Made by a program: the position numbers and the translations under genes. Below are positions 1-7,489 of a DNA stretch of 64,000 nucleotides, piece after piece (the stretch's first letter is position 1; each line of letters starts with the position of its first letter). The notes beneath the pieces are model-generated. The model was not told the DNA's origin. It was given only the letters and a program-made list of their open reading frames with translations, and searched no databases. Source of the DNA: a virus; IMG/VR virus record IMGVR_UViG_3300036829_000104, positions 19,598 through 83,597 of that record. One strand, 5' to 3'.

Positions 1-19
1 TGCCGGTCTTGTCGCTCAT
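1..19 (-). CDS. 5' end of a leftward gene cut by the window edge
   Basis: An ATG at 17-19 on the minus strand overlaps the stop codon of the upstream gene in the ATGA arrangement used throughout this operon. Only the first six codons (MSDKTG) lie inside the window, so nothing can be said about function. It shows that the leftward operon continues past the left edge. Confidence 0.45.
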
Positions 20-261
20 CACAGAACCCCGTTCGCAAGGTCGTCTTCGATGGCCGCTTCGATCCCGGCTATCTCCGGGTCGTCGGGCAGGTAGTAGGTG
101 CGCGCGGTGGCGCAGAAGATGATCAGATCGCCGGCGGTGAGCGGTGCGCCGGACCCGTCCACCGGGCCGAGCGGCTTCCGCGCCAGGCGCAGGTCGATCC
201 GGCACACCAGGGCGACGAGGGCGCGGCTGAGGATGCCGAGGGCGGTGAATGCGAGGCTCAT
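19..261 (-). CDS. Small hypothetical protein with hydrophobic N-terminus
   Basis: 80 residues. The first 25 or so (MSLAFTALGILSRALVALVC) are hydrophobic enough to be a membrane anchor or signal; the rest is a soluble acidic tail. I do not recognise the family. The start overlaps the stop of the HNH gene upstream and the stop overlaps the next start, so it is translationally coupled inside the leftward early operon. Confidence 0.6.
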   Translation of the reverse strand: MSLAFTALGILSRALVALVCRIDLRLARKPLGPVDGSGAPLTAGDLIIFCATARTYYLPDDPEIAGIEAAIEDDLANGVL

Positions 262-755
262 GCTGCTGCCTCCGGCGGGATCTCGTACGTGCCGTCAGCT
301 GTCAGCAGCATCAGCGCGCCAGCGCCGTGCGCGGACATGACCATGACCGGGACTTCGGCGGGGTCCTGCCACGACCGGACCGTGTAGCCGCGTGCCTCGT
401 CGTGAGGGTCGCGGCGAGAGTCGATCCGCTCGTGGCATCCGGTTGTCCCGGTGCCCAGGACCGTTATCAGGTTCGACGGGCTGTTGCCGCCGCCCTGGGA
501 GCGCCTCTTGCGATGCTGGAGGCTGTACGGCCGGCCTATGACGCTCACGCCGCAGCAGACGCAGCGGTGGTCGTCACGCTCGAGCACGAGCGCCCGGGTC
601 TTCGCGTCCGGGCCCGTGTAGCGCGCCGCCTTCGGCCTCGCCGCGGTACGGACGGTCTCGCCGCCGCGTGCCATCGGCGACGGCCGGGACAGGCCCTTGC
701 CGCGCGCCAGCTCCGTCTTGCGCTGCAGTCCTCCCGAACGCTTCAGCTCAGCCAT
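258..755 (-). CDS. HNH endonuclease
   Basis: 165 residues. A zinc-knuckle type HNH fold is readable: C65 and C68 (CVCC), the HNH histidine at H81 in LQHRKRR, the asparagine in SNLITVLG near residue 95 and a third metal ligand in CHERI near residue 108. The family cuts or nicks DNA with one divalent metal; phage members assist packaging or recombination or act as homing enzymes. The N-terminal 45 residues are basic. I chose ATG 755 because it begins MAELKRSGG just inside the preceding gene's end; a longer start exists upstream. It sits in the ERF operon rather than beside the terminase, so a recombination role is as plausible as packaging. Confidence 0.75.
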   Translation of the reverse strand: MAELKRSGGLQRKTELARGKGLSRPSPMARGGETVRTAARPKAARYTGPDAKTRALVLERDDHRCVCCGVSVIGRPYSLQHRKRRSQGGGNSPSNLITVLGTGTTGCHERIDSRRDPHDEARGYTVRSWQDPAEVPVMVMSAHGAGALMLLTADGTYEIPPEAAA

Positions 756-915
756 GGTCGATGACCTCACCCTCCAGGTAGACGACCACGTTGCCGGGGC
801 CCTGGCGGGACGGCTTCTTCGACGACTTGCCGGGGACGTCGAGCACCATCTGCTGACGCCGCACGGCCTCGGCGACCTCGGCGGGCGGGCCGTCGATGCG
901 AATGCGGACGCTCAT
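748..915 (-). CDS. Small hypothetical protein (55 aa)
   Basis: Begins MSVRIRIDGPPAEVAEAVRR and has a basic middle (SSKKPSRQ). The start overlaps the stop of the upstream gene and its end overlaps the HNH start, so it is a coupled operon member. The alternating first strand and following helix suggest a small alpha-beta protein. No family recognised. Confidence 0.6.
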   Translation of the reverse strand: MSVRIRIDGPPAEVAEAVRRQQMVLDVPGKSSKKPSRQGPGNVVVYLEGEVIDHG

Positions 916-1283
916 CACCGCACCCCCGCCGCGTTGTACATCGCCCGGACACTGTTGAGGATCGACTGCCACGCGAACAGTTCCTTGTCCAGCGCGCTCG
1001 CAGTCCGGATCGCATGCTTGTAGGACAACTCCGCGTCTTCGGCCTTCGACCGCTGCTCCAGCGTCTGCAGCGTGGCCTCGGCCTTCCGCAGGTACTCCGG
1101 ACCTTCGGTGCGCTTGATGACGTGAGCCTGCGCGCGGTCGAACTCCAGCTTCGCGGCGTTCATGGCGCGCTCGGCCCCGGTGACGATCGACACCCCGGCG
1201 GCGATGCGGTTCTTCGTTTCCACGATCTTCCGCTCGACGTCCACCGGGTTGTGGATGTCTCCGGAGACGTCGTGGCCGGTCAT
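915..1283 (-). CDS. Coiled-coil hypothetical protein (122 aa)
   Basis: Almost entirely helical, rich in Glu, Lys, Arg and Ala (for example VERKIVETKNRIAAG and KAEATLQTLEQRSKAED), suggesting a coiled coil. The start at 1283 (MTGHDVSGD) overlaps the stop of the previous gene. It lies directly downstream of the ERF recombinase and its partner, so an accessory role in recombination is possible but not shown by sequence. Confidence 0.6.
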   Translation of the reverse strand: MTGHDVSGDIHNPVDVERKIVETKNRIAAGVSIVTGAERAMNAAKLEFDRAQAHVIKRTEGPEYLRKAEATLQTLEQRSKAEDAELSYKHAIRTASALDKELFAWQSILNSVRAMYNAAGVR

Positions 1284-1885
1284 GACTCGCCGCCTGTCGG
1301 CAGCGCGAGCGCGTCCAGGGCGATGCCCTGCAGATCGCCGCGCTGCCATGCCGCGATCACCTCGTCGCGGGCGTTCTTCGCCGGCCGGTAGCTGAACGCC
1401 CCGGTCGGCTTGACGTCCGCGACCGCGGCGACCTGCTCCTTGTCGCCGCTCTCCTTGTCGACCAGGTAGCCGCCGGTCTCCTCGATCTCCTTCAGCAGCG
1501 CCGTCCGGACCTCGGCCCGGATGCGGGTGCGGACCAGTTCGGGGAACACGGCGCGGATCACGTCGAGGAGTTCGGTGTTCGTCACCGCGGACGGGTCAAG
1601 GTAGTCCTCGAGCCCTTCCGGGTTGTGCTCTTTCAGCCAGCCGGTGAGCGCGTCCTCGGTGACGCCGACGTTCTTGCCGCCGGCCTTGATCGAGATCAGC
1701 CCGATCTCGGTTCCGTTCGGCATCATGACCTTCTGCTGCGGCGTGCCGTCTGCGCGCAGCGGCCCGAATGCCGCCTCGGCGTCCTTCCGCGCGCCCTTGT
1801 AGGCGCCGCTGATCTCCTTGCCGATCACGTCCAGCACGGCGACGCGCAGGGCGTGGTCTCGTGCCGACATGCTCCCGTCCGTCAT
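1280..1885 (-). CDS. Hypothetical protein downstream of ERF (201 aa)
   Basis: A soluble alpha-beta protein beginning MTDGSMSARDHALRVAVLDV. I know of similarly placed unnamed genes beside annealing proteins in actinophages but cannot assign a domain. It overlaps the end of the ERF gene by four bases (ATGA) and is followed by another overlap, so its dosage is tied to ERF. An accessory or exonuclease-partner role would be inference only; no nuclease motif is visible. Confidence 0.6.
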   Translation of the reverse strand: MTDGSMSARDHALRVAVLDVIGKEISGAYKGARKDAEAAFGPLRADGTPQQKVMMPNGTEIGLISIKAGGKNVGVTEDALTGWLKEHNPEGLEDYLDPSAVTNTELLDVIRAVFPELVRTRIRAEVRTALLKEIEETGGYLVDKESGDKEQVAAVADVKPTGAFSYRPAKNARDEVIAAWQRGDLQGIALDALALPTGGES

Positions 1886-2868
1886 GCCGCGCTCCTCAGC
1901 TCGTTCTGGCGGTTCTTCAGCACGTCGCCGAGCTCGTTGGCGATCTCGGGGGTGACGGTCTTGTCCTTGACGGCGCGGGCCAGTTCGAGCTTCAGCCCGC
2001 GGATGTCCTCGTAGCTCCCGGCGCCGCCGGCACGGCCGGTGAAGTCGACAGCCCAGGCGGACTCGCCGTCGCCGGCGTCCTGCGCGGGTTCCGCGCCGTC
2101 CGCGGGCTGCTGCTGCGCCTGCCGTGCCCGGCCGCGCAGTTCCGCGACGCGGGCGTCGATCGCCCGGCGGATCTCGTTAGCGCGCTCCGCCTCGAGCGCG
2201 CCCCGGTCGTAAAGCTGAGTCACCTCGTCCTTGATGGCGATCACGTCGTCCGGTGTGGCGATCTCCGCGACCTTCACGTCCCAGTCGCCGAGGTCTTGGC
2301 CTGCCGGGCGCTTCGGCTCCTGTCGGCGTTCCTGCTGCGATCCGGCACCGTCCGCGGCCTTCTCGCGGGGCTTCCACTGCCGCTGCTGCCCGTTGCCGTC
2401 CGGGCGCGGCCCCGAGGCGTTGTCGAACGCGCTGGATGCCGACTGCTGCCAGCCCTGCTGCGCCGCGCCGGCGTCATCATCCTCGCCGTCCGGGTGGACT
2501 CCCGTGGCCGCACAGAGGCAGTACCGGCGGGCGTAGGTGATCGCGGATCCGACTTCCCGCGGCCCGGTGCTGCGGGGATCGGGCAGCGGGTAGAACCCCT
2601 CGTCAGACTCGCCTGACTCGTGCCGCAGCGTGTACACCAGGACGAAGGCCCCGTCCGCCATGGTCGGCTTGCTGGTGAACGACAGCCCGAACGACCCGAG
2701 CAGCGGTATTACCACCTGGCTGATGTCGGCAAGGTCGGCGTACTTGTAGCTGTAGCCCTGCGCCCCGTTCTTGCCGGGGATCTTCGCGGTCTCGCCCTTG
2801 GTGATCCTGGGCAGCTTCGCCTGCAGTTTCGCCAGCGCCGCGTTCAGTTCCGGTGTTCCGTCGCTCAC
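1882..2868 (-). CDS. erf: ERF-family single-strand DNA annealing protein
   Basis: 328 residues from a GTG start. The first 140 or so match the ERF superfamily pattern: LNAALAKLQAKLP, then YSYKYADLADISQVVIPLL, LVYTLRHESGE, and GSAITYARRYCLCAATGV, a hallmark of the family. ERF proteins bind single-stranded ends and pair complementary strands during phage circularisation and recombination. After about residue 145 comes a Gln/Gly/Arg-rich linker and then a second helical region (residues ~200-328) whose role I cannot name. The start was chosen because the family's N-terminal helix begins there and the GTG overlaps the preceding stop. Confidence 0.85.
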   Translation of the reverse strand: MSDGTPELNAALAKLQAKLPRITKGETAKIPGKNGAQGYSYKYADLADISQVVIPLLGSFGLSFTSKPTMADGAFVLVYTLRHESGESDEGFYPLPDPRSTGPREVGSAITYARRYCLCAATGVHPDGEDDDAGAAQQGWQQSASSAFDNASGPRPDGNGQQRQWKPREKAADGAGSQQERRQEPKRPAGQDLGDWDVKVAEIATPDDVIAIKDEVTQLYDRGALEAERANEIRRAIDARVAELRGRARQAQQQPADGAEPAQDAGDGESAWAVDFTGRAGGAGSYEDIRGLKLELARAVKDKTVTPEIANELGDVLKNRQNELRSAA

Positions 2869-3215
2869 AGCGCACTCCCCGATGTCGTGAGGCCGGTAAG
2901 GTCCGCGACGATCCGCCGCTCGGCGTCGTCGGGGGCGGCGTAGGTGATCGCGGCCCAGGTGTCGTCCCGGTCTCCGGCGTCCCGGACGAGCCCGGCGAAT
3001 GCGTTCATATAGATCGCGAATGCGGTGGCGTCGTCCGGAGCCTGCTCGACGCGGCGGAACGCGTCGCCGAGGTTCACCGAGATCTCGTCGCGGAGCGACA
3101 TCTCCTCCGGATCGGCCCCGTCGGCGACGAGCGCCCCGTAGACGGCGGTGTCGATGATGGCCTGCAGCCGCTGGACGAGCGCACTGCGGCGGCGAGGGGC
3201 GGTCGTGACGGTCAT
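2865..3215 (-). CDS. Hypothetical protein upstream of ERF (116 aa)
   Basis: Begins MTVTTAPRRRSALVQRLQ; a helical, acidic protein without a recognisable motif. It overlaps both neighbours by four bases, so it is co-translated with ERF. A longer in-frame start exists, but the one at 3215 places the ATG over the stop of the preceding gene, as elsewhere in the operon. Confidence 0.6.
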   Translation of the reverse strand: MTVTTAPRRRSALVQRLQAIIDTAVYGALVADGADPEEMSLRDEISVNLGDAFRRVEQAPDDATAFAIYMNAFAGLVRDAGDRDDTWAAITYAAPDDAERRIVADLTGLTTSGSAL

Positions 3216-3751
3216 GCGGCACCCCCGATCGGCATGGCCCACATGGCGGGCTGCTCGAACCGGCTGGTGGTGCCGGTGATCCGGCCCATGCGGCGCAGCA
3301 GCTCGGCGTAGTCGGCGCCGGTGGCGCTGCCGTCGCATGCCGGGTAGGCGAGCTTCTCGATCCGCGCCCCGGCCGCCTCAGCGCGCCGTTCCCGGACCTG
3401 CGGGGAGGCCATCGGGATCTCGCGGGGCAGCGGCCGGATGCGCGGGCCCGGCGCGTCCTCGCGGACCCGCTGCGTCTCGGTGTGCGCGGGGCCGTCGAAC
3501 GGGTGCTGGCCCTTCAGCGCGGTGCGCAGCCTCGCGAGCACCTCGGGCGTGGCCTTCGCCCACTCCGGGGCGGAGGGTCCGAACACGGCCTGCGCGTCCG
3601 CGAGGCCCGGGATCTCGCCCGTGTCGCGGAGCGGGTCCGGCTGCGGCCCGTCGGGAACATTCCGGAGATCGTCCGCGATCGTGAGCGCGGTGTCCGGGTC
3701 GAACTGGTGGCGGCCGCGCCTGCAGCTGCGGGGCAGGAGCGAGATGGTCAC
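3212..3751 (-). CDS. Hypothetical protein (179 aa)
   Basis: Starts at a GTG that overlaps the previous stop. The N-terminus is basic (LLPRSCRRGRHQF); the C-terminal half contains ATGADYAELLRRMGRITGTTSRFEQPAMW, which looks like a small helical bundle. No catalytic motif is visible. It is a coupled member of the leftward early operon. Confidence 0.55.
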   Translation of the reverse strand: MTISLLPRSCRRGRHQFDPDTALTIADDLRNVPDGPQPDPLRDTGEIPGLADAQAVFGPSAPEWAKATPEVLARLRTALKGQHPFDGPAHTETQRVREDAPGPRIRPLPREIPMASPQVRERRAEAAGARIEKLAYPACDGSATGADYAELLRRMGRITGTTSRFEQPAMWAMPIGGAA

Positions 3752-4119
3752 GCGGCGGCCCTCCGCTCCGTGATGAAGCGCCGCCACTCGGCGGTCAGGG
3801 TGTCATACTCGCCATCGGATCGGCCCCATGTGGCGGCAGCGGCCTGAAATCCGAGATCCGCCGCCCAGGCATCGATCGCATCCTCCTCAAGGAGACCGCT
3901 GATCGCGGCGGCGCGAGCGTGGTAGGGCGCCTGCCCGCAGTCGTGGGCCCCCTCGGCGTCCTCCAGCGGGCAGCGCTGTCCGAGGATGCACATGCCGCCG
4001 TGGCCGAGGTCCAGCGCCTCCAGGTCGATCGCCCGCTCGACGCCGGGCTTCCACCAGTCCGGGTCGTGCTCGTCGAGGAACTGCGCGCCCTTCGCGACGC
4101 GTTCGGCGATGGTGATCAT
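3748..4119 (-). CDS. Hypothetical protein of a common actinophage type (123 aa)
   Basis: The N-terminus, MITIAERVAKGAQFLDEHDPDWW, followed by a Cys-containing stretch (CILGQRCPLE), resembles small actinophage and actinobacterial proteins of unknown function carrying the pattern GxxxLDExxPxWxxxI; I give that from memory of the pattern, not a search. Three cysteines are spaced as if to bind a metal or form a disulfide, which is inference. Coupled on both sides by 4-base overlaps. Confidence 0.6.
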   Translation of the reverse strand: MITIAERVAKGAQFLDEHDPDWWKPGVERAIDLEALDLGHGGMCILGQRCPLEDAEGAHDCGQAPYHARAAAISGLLEEDAIDAWAADLGFQAAAATWGRSDGEYDTLTAEWRRFITERRAAA

Positions 4120-4481
4120 GCCGCCACCGCCGTCTCCGGCCGGATGTTCCCGAGGTAGGACATGACGGCGCTGTGCTCGTCCATCACCTTGCTGCTGACC
4201 GCGGTGGCGGCGTAGGTGACGCCGCCGCCGAAGTGGCGCACCGCCTTGTAGACGCCGCCGGCGCCGGTCGGGTCCAGGGCGGTGACGCCGAGGATGTCCG
4301 CGATCCAGTCGACCTTGGCGCGGTTCTCCTCGTCGGTGCCGTCGTAGACGCGGTAGTCGAACGCGCTGCCGGTCTTGCTGAGCGGCAGGTCCGGGTGCGT
4401 TTCGAGGAACGCGGCGAGGTTTTCCAGGCCGCGGATGGCGTCGGCGTGCCGTATGCCGATGCCGATGGTCGCGAGTGTCAT
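4116..4481 (-). CDS. Hypothetical protein, first long gene of the leftward operon (121 aa)
   Basis: Begins MTLATIGIGIRHADAIRGLENLAAFLE and contains KVDWIADILGV and GGVTYAATAVSSKV; an alpha-beta protein of unknown family. GGAGAG lies eight bases before the ATG. The ATG overlaps the stop of a ten-codon upstream reading frame that has the same ribosome-binding sequence, so expression of the operon may depend on translation of that leader. It lies downstream of a strong hairpin at 4557-4582, so its promoter is probably between the hairpin and the leader. Confidence 0.6.
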   Translation of the reverse strand: MTLATIGIGIRHADAIRGLENLAAFLETHPDLPLSKTGSAFDYRVYDGTDEENRAKVDWIADILGVTALDPTGAGGVYKAVRHFGGGVTYAATAVSSKVMDEHSAVMSYLGNIRPETAVAA

Positions 4482-4510
4482 CGCGGTATCTCTCCTGTCT
4501 CGGTTACCAT
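4478..4510 (-). CDS. Candidate leader peptide MVTETGEIPR
   Basis: Ten codons from an ATG at 4508-4510 to a TGA that overlaps the ATG of the next gene. Both starts are preceded by the same 13-base sequence (GGAGAGATACCGC on the minus strand, at 4519-4531 and 4483-4495). The duplicated ribosome site and stop-start overlap suggest translational coupling. It is too short for statistical support. Confidence 0.35.
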   Translation of the reverse strand: MVTETGEIPR

Positions 4511-4556
4511 GTGTGCTGGCGGTATCTCTCCGCCCTGGCCGACTCGTGTCGGCCCC

Positions 4557-4582
4557 GGCCCCGGTGTTCGCCCACCGGGGCC
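4557..4582 (-). terminator. Hairpin terminator between regulator and early operon
   Basis: A perfect 10-bp GC-rich stem with a 6-base loop sits just after the stop codon at 4586 of the small gene that follows the Xre regulator. There is no T-tract, common for actinobacterial hairpins. It probably separates repressor transcription from the leftward operon. Confidence 0.55.
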
Positions 4583-4585
4583 TAC

Positions 4586-4789
4586 TCATGCCGCCCTGTT
4601 GAGGGCGCGGTCTTGCTTGGCCCGGTACTGCCGCTCGATCGCCTCGGCTGACCCGGCCGGATGGCCCGGCCAGTACGCGGCGCCGGCGACGGCCCGAGCG
4701 CCTTCGGAGCAGGCGAGCGCGTCCCGTTCGGCGGAGGCGTCCCGGAGGATCCTCGCCGCGGCGGTGATGGCCTCGTCCCGGGTGATCAT
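4586..4789 (-). CDS. Small hypothetical protein co-transcribed with Xre regulator (67 aa)
   Basis: Begins MITRDEAITAAARILRDAS; helical, with SAERDALACSEG and EAIERQYRAKQDR. Its ATG overlaps the stop of the Xre-family gene, so the two are translated together. A regulator partner such as an antirepressor is possible from position alone; there is no domain evidence. Confidence 0.55.
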   Translation of the reverse strand: MITRDEAITAAARILRDASAERDALACSEGARAVAGAAYWPGHPAGSAEAIERQYRAKQDRALNRAA

Positions 4790-5109
4790 CAGGCGGCCTC
4801 GGCCTCGGCCGGCTCGGGCTGGTCGTCCTCGGCTGCCTCGCCCTGCGCTGCGCCGAGCTCGCGCATGATCGCGCTGACCGGCACGCGGAGGTTGCGGGCG
4901 ATGGTGTTGAGTGTGGTGACCCGCGCGCTGGAGACCTCGCGCTCGATGAGCGAGAGGGTTCCCTGCCGGATGCCGACCGCCGCGGCGAGGGCCTGCTGAG
5001 ACCAGCCGTCCTTCTCGCGGAGGGCCTTGATCGACGGCCCGTTCTGCCGGGGCGGTCCTGTCCGGCGGAGAGCGGCGCGGGACTTGATGTCCTCTTGTGT
5101 CCCTTCCAT
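4789..5109 (-). CDS. Xre/Cro-family repressor-like regulator
   Basis: 106 residues from ATG 5109 (118 if ATG 5145 is used). A classical HTH_3 domain spans about residues 25-80: IKALREKDGWSQQALAAAVGIRQGTLSLIEREVSSARVTT, with the helix-turn-helix in QQALAAAVGIRQGTLSLIE. Such proteins are phage CI/Cro-type repressors. The C-terminus is an acidic tail. The upstream region has two copies of CGTATAGSGATCAWT (5125-5139 and 5183-5197), the obvious candidate binding sites; the nearer one overlaps the longer N-terminal extension, a reason to prefer the internal ATG. The divergent HTH gene at 5327 completes a switch-like arrangement. Confidence 0.8.
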   Translation of the reverse strand: MEGTQEDIKSRAALRRTGPPRQNGPSIKALREKDGWSQQALAAAVGIRQGTLSLIEREVSSARVTTLNTIARNLRVPVSAIMRELGAAQGEAAEDDQPEPAEAEAA

Positions 5110-5124
5110 AAAGGACACAATAAC

Positions 5125-5197
5125 CGTATAGGGATCATTAGGCAAGTGCTACCGGGCCACTGAGGGACATGAAGTGCCAAAGCGTATAGCGATCAAT
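5125..5197. promoter_or_regulatory. Divergent control region with two direct-repeat operators
   Basis: CGTATAGGGATCATT at 5125-5139 and CGTATAGCGATCAAT at 5183-5197 lie in the same orientation, 58 bp apart, between the leftward Xre gene and the rightward HTH gene. A weaker pair (AAGGACACAA at 5111-5120 and GAGGGACATGA nearby at 5162) precedes each. CTATAC inside the first copy, read leftward, could be a -10 element. Position and repetition suggest repressor operators. Confidence 0.55.
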
Positions 5198-5326
5198 GCT
5201 CTACGGCCCTCTGACCTGCGTACGTGCCGCTAGGGGCATTGGTGGTACCGTCGGCATGTCGAAAGTTGACGCGGCGTGAATGCGTCGGTCACGATGAGGA
5301 TCTGAGCGGCCATAGACGGGACCCAA

Positions 5327-5935
5327 ATGGACAGCACGTACCCGCCCGAAGCGTGGCGGCGCCTGGGCAAGGACCTGGAACGCCGCCGCGCACAGCTCGG
5401 CTACGGCTACCGCCAGCGCGAGGACTTCCTCCGCGACCGCGGCGGGCCGCCGCCGTCAGTCAAGACCATCGGCCGGCTAGAGCGCGGAGAGCGCCACGGC
5501 TACCCTGAATCCACGATCACCCTCCTCGAGCAGATGTACAGCGTCGAGCCGGGATCATTCGAGACCGTGCTGCGCGGCGGCAGCCTCGAGCCGCTGTCCG
5601 CCACGGAAAGCACCAGCGACCCGTCCCTGCAGGCCGCCCGTGCCCGCGCGGACACCTCCGACCCGGGCACCGCCCCCGACGTGCTGTTCCCCGGCGACCC
5701 GGTCCGCCAGGACATGTGGCGGGTGATCACCGACCAGGCCATGCCCGCGGACGAGAAGCTTGCCGCCGTCGCCGGCCCTGCGCTGTTCCCCCAGGATCGC
5801 GCCAAGCAGGCCATCGTGGCAGCCGACATCATCGGCCGCGAGAAGCCGGCCGAGATGGCGGCGAAGATCCGGGTCCTGGACCGCATGCGCGACCGGACGC
5901 GGGAGAGGGCCGGGCACAGCGAACAATCCGCGTAA
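5327..5935 (+). CDS. HTH regulator divergent from the Xre gene (202 aa)
   Basis: The N-terminal 70 residues (AWRRLGKDLERRRAQLGYGYRQREDFLRDRG, then SVKTIGRLERGERHGYPESTITLLEQMY) form an Xre-like helix-turn-helix of the atypical kind seen in actinobacterial regulators. The C-terminal ~130 residues are helical and charged, ending in KIRVLDRMRDRTRERAG, perhaps a dimerisation coil. It faces the leftward repressor across the two-operator region, so it is a candidate for the opposing arm of the lysogeny switch. Confidence 0.7.
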   Translation: MDSTYPPEAWRRLGKDLERRRAQLGYGYRQREDFLRDRGGPPPSVKTIGRLERGERHGYPESTITLLEQMYSVEPGSFETVLRGGSLEPLSATESTSDPSLQAARARADTSDPGTAPDVLFPGDPVRQDMWRVITDQAMPADEKLAAVAGPALFPQDRAKQAIVAADIIGREKPAEMAAKIRVLDRMRDRTRERAGHSEQSA

Positions 5936-6106
5936 GTCCCCTTGCCCGGACTGTAGCAAACATGTAACCCTATGAAGATCCGGTAAACCCGGACAACCCC
6001 GAACACGTCGCTTATGACGGGGAGTATCGCAGGCAAACTGCCAACCATGACGCCGCCCCGGGACCTCGGCGGCAATCCCGCTACCGCGCACGAGGGGACT
6101 ACCTCC

Positions 6107-6400
6107 ATGCCCTCCGACCCCGCCGATCCCGCACCCCTCGCCGAGCACGTCGCCTTCGCCGGGGCCCTGTACAGCCAGGCCGTCCGGCTGTGCGGCACGA
6201 GTCCCCAGCCGCAGCCCGTCGAGTTCGCCGTCCTGGCCGATGCGATGAGGACCCTCGCCGACGCGCTCCGCGGCGCCATCCCGTCCGCCGAGGCGCTTGC
6301 CGAGTCGTACGCCTCCGGGTGGGACGGCTGCGAGGAGGCGATCGCCGCGCTCGCCGCCGAGGAGGACCCGCCCGGGCGGCACCTGCGCCGCGTCAGCTAG
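6107..6400 (+). CDS. Hypothetical helical protein (97 aa)
   Basis: I prefer ATG 6107, preceded by GAGGGG, over in-frame starts at 6014 and 6047, because conserved-looking sequence begins with PLAEHVAFAGALYSQAVRLCG. The rest is an Ala-rich helical protein. It converges with the methyltransferase-like gene and the two stops overlap by four bases. No function recognised. Confidence 0.5.
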   Translation: MPSDPADPAPLAEHVAFAGALYSQAVRLCGTSPQPQPVEFAVLADAMRTLADALRGAIPSAEALAESYASGWDGCEEAIAALAAEEDPPGRHLRRVS

Positions 6401-7104
6401 AGCCGGGCGATCATCTCGCCGAGCCCGCCGCCCCCCGGCAGGGGCGCGACCTCCGATGACACCACCCGCATCCCGGCCGCCTCCGCCCACCCCTCCACCG
6501 TCTCGGGCGCGTGCCGGCGCATGGTTATCCCCATCCCGGCGAACGCGTCCGTCGCCGCCTGCGGGGCACCTGGCATCGCCGTGCTGGTGACCAGCCACGA
6601 CCCGGGCGGCATCAGCCGTCCGTAGGCGGCGAAGATCTCCGCGCCCTCGTCTGCCGGCCAGAAATGGGCCGCCATCCGGATGTGGCAGCACCATGGCCCC
6701 GGCGAGTCCGCGATCACCGGGTGCGCGAGCAGTTCCCCGGGCCGCGACGCCCACCCCTCGATCGCGTGCACCCGCGGATGGCTGGGCCGCACCGCCTGGC
6801 GGATCAGGACCGCCTGCGGGTTCGGGTCGGCGAACACGTGCGTGCCGTGCAGCACCTTGCCCCGCGTCGTCACGTGCGGTTCCGGGTCGGCGGGCAGTCC
6901 CGCCGGGGCGTGCACCACCGTGCTGGTCCCGTGCCTGAGCGCGCGGACCGTGGCCTGCCGGTGGAACTCGCGGGCATGCCGCACCGCGGCGGCCGTGCCG
7001 GGCGCCATCGCCTCGATCCGGGCGGCGATCTCCCGGTCCTCGGGGTTAGCCCACCTCGAGGCCGCCCACGCGGCGTACAGGCGGCCGCAGTCGGTCGGCT
7101 CCAT
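6397..7104 (-). CDS. S-adenosylmethionine methyltransferase-like protein (Methyltransf_19 type), probably degenerate
   Basis: 235 residues. The order of segments recalls the actinobacterial DUF574/Methyltransf_19 family: REIAARIEAMAPGTAAAVRHAREFHRQATVRAL, then GKVLHGTHVFADPNPQAVLIRQA, HFWPADEGAEIFAAYGRLMPPGSWLVTST, and a C-terminal AETVEGWAEAAGM-like end. The glycine-rich SAM motif usually read as IGTGLPT is replaced by HAPAGLPADPE, and the usual N-terminal YDYLLGG segment is missing. It may therefore not bind SAM normally. A perfect 12-bp palindrome lies 25 bp before the start. Confidence 0.6.
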   Translation of the reverse strand: MEPTDCGRLYAAWAASRWANPEDREIAARIEAMAPGTAAAVRHAREFHRQATVRALRHGTSTVVHAPAGLPADPEPHVTTRGKVLHGTHVFADPNPQAVLIRQAVRPSHPRVHAIEGWASRPGELLAHPVIADSPGPWCCHIRMAAHFWPADEGAEIFAAYGRLMPPGSWLVTSTAMPGAPQAATDAFAGMGITMRRHAPETVEGWAEAAGMRVVSSEVAPLPGGGGLGEMIARL

Positions 7105-7128
7105 CGGCGGATTTTCTCCTGTCACAAC

Positions 7129-7140
7129 ACTGATATCAGT
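7129..7140. promoter_or_regulatory. Palindrome upstream of the methyltransferase-like gene
   Basis: ACTGATATCAGT is a perfect 12-bp palindrome 25 bp before the ATG at 7104. On the minus strand TTGACT overlaps its right side, so it could be a -35/operator overlap. The 7105-7489 stretch otherwise holds the hairpin at 7443-7477 and no gene I can support. Confidence 0.4.
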
Positions 7141-7442
7141 CAATACAGCGCTGCCGGGGACACTGGTGTCACACGGTCGCCAGCAGCGCACTAGGGCGGC
7201 GGCAACCGTGCCGTGCCTCGCAAAACAACCCTACTGCCGGGTAATCTCTCGTATCACACCGGCCCCGGCCGGGACCGGAACGCACCGGCGCACACGCCTT
7301 ACGCCGCACGGGTTTGGCGAGGATGCGGCGCGAGCTCGGCGTGCTGCAAGACCGGATGGTGCCGTACCCGTTGCAGGGCGGCCAACTGCGTGAGGTCGTG
7401 GCAGGGCTGCGGCGGGGGCGGTAGGCGGCACCCGGGCACAGC

Positions 7443-7477
7443 GAGGGGCCGCGCACCTGCAAGGTGCGCGGCCCCTC
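7443..7477 (-). terminator. Strong hairpin terminator after the first ribbon-helix-helix operon
   Basis: A perfect 16-bp stem with a 3-base loop starts 13 bp beyond the stop codon at 7490 of the leftward RHH gene. The stem is very GC rich and has no clear T-tract. It ends the operator-RHH cassette. Confidence 0.7.
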
Positions 7478-7489
7478 CGTCGCGTTCGG

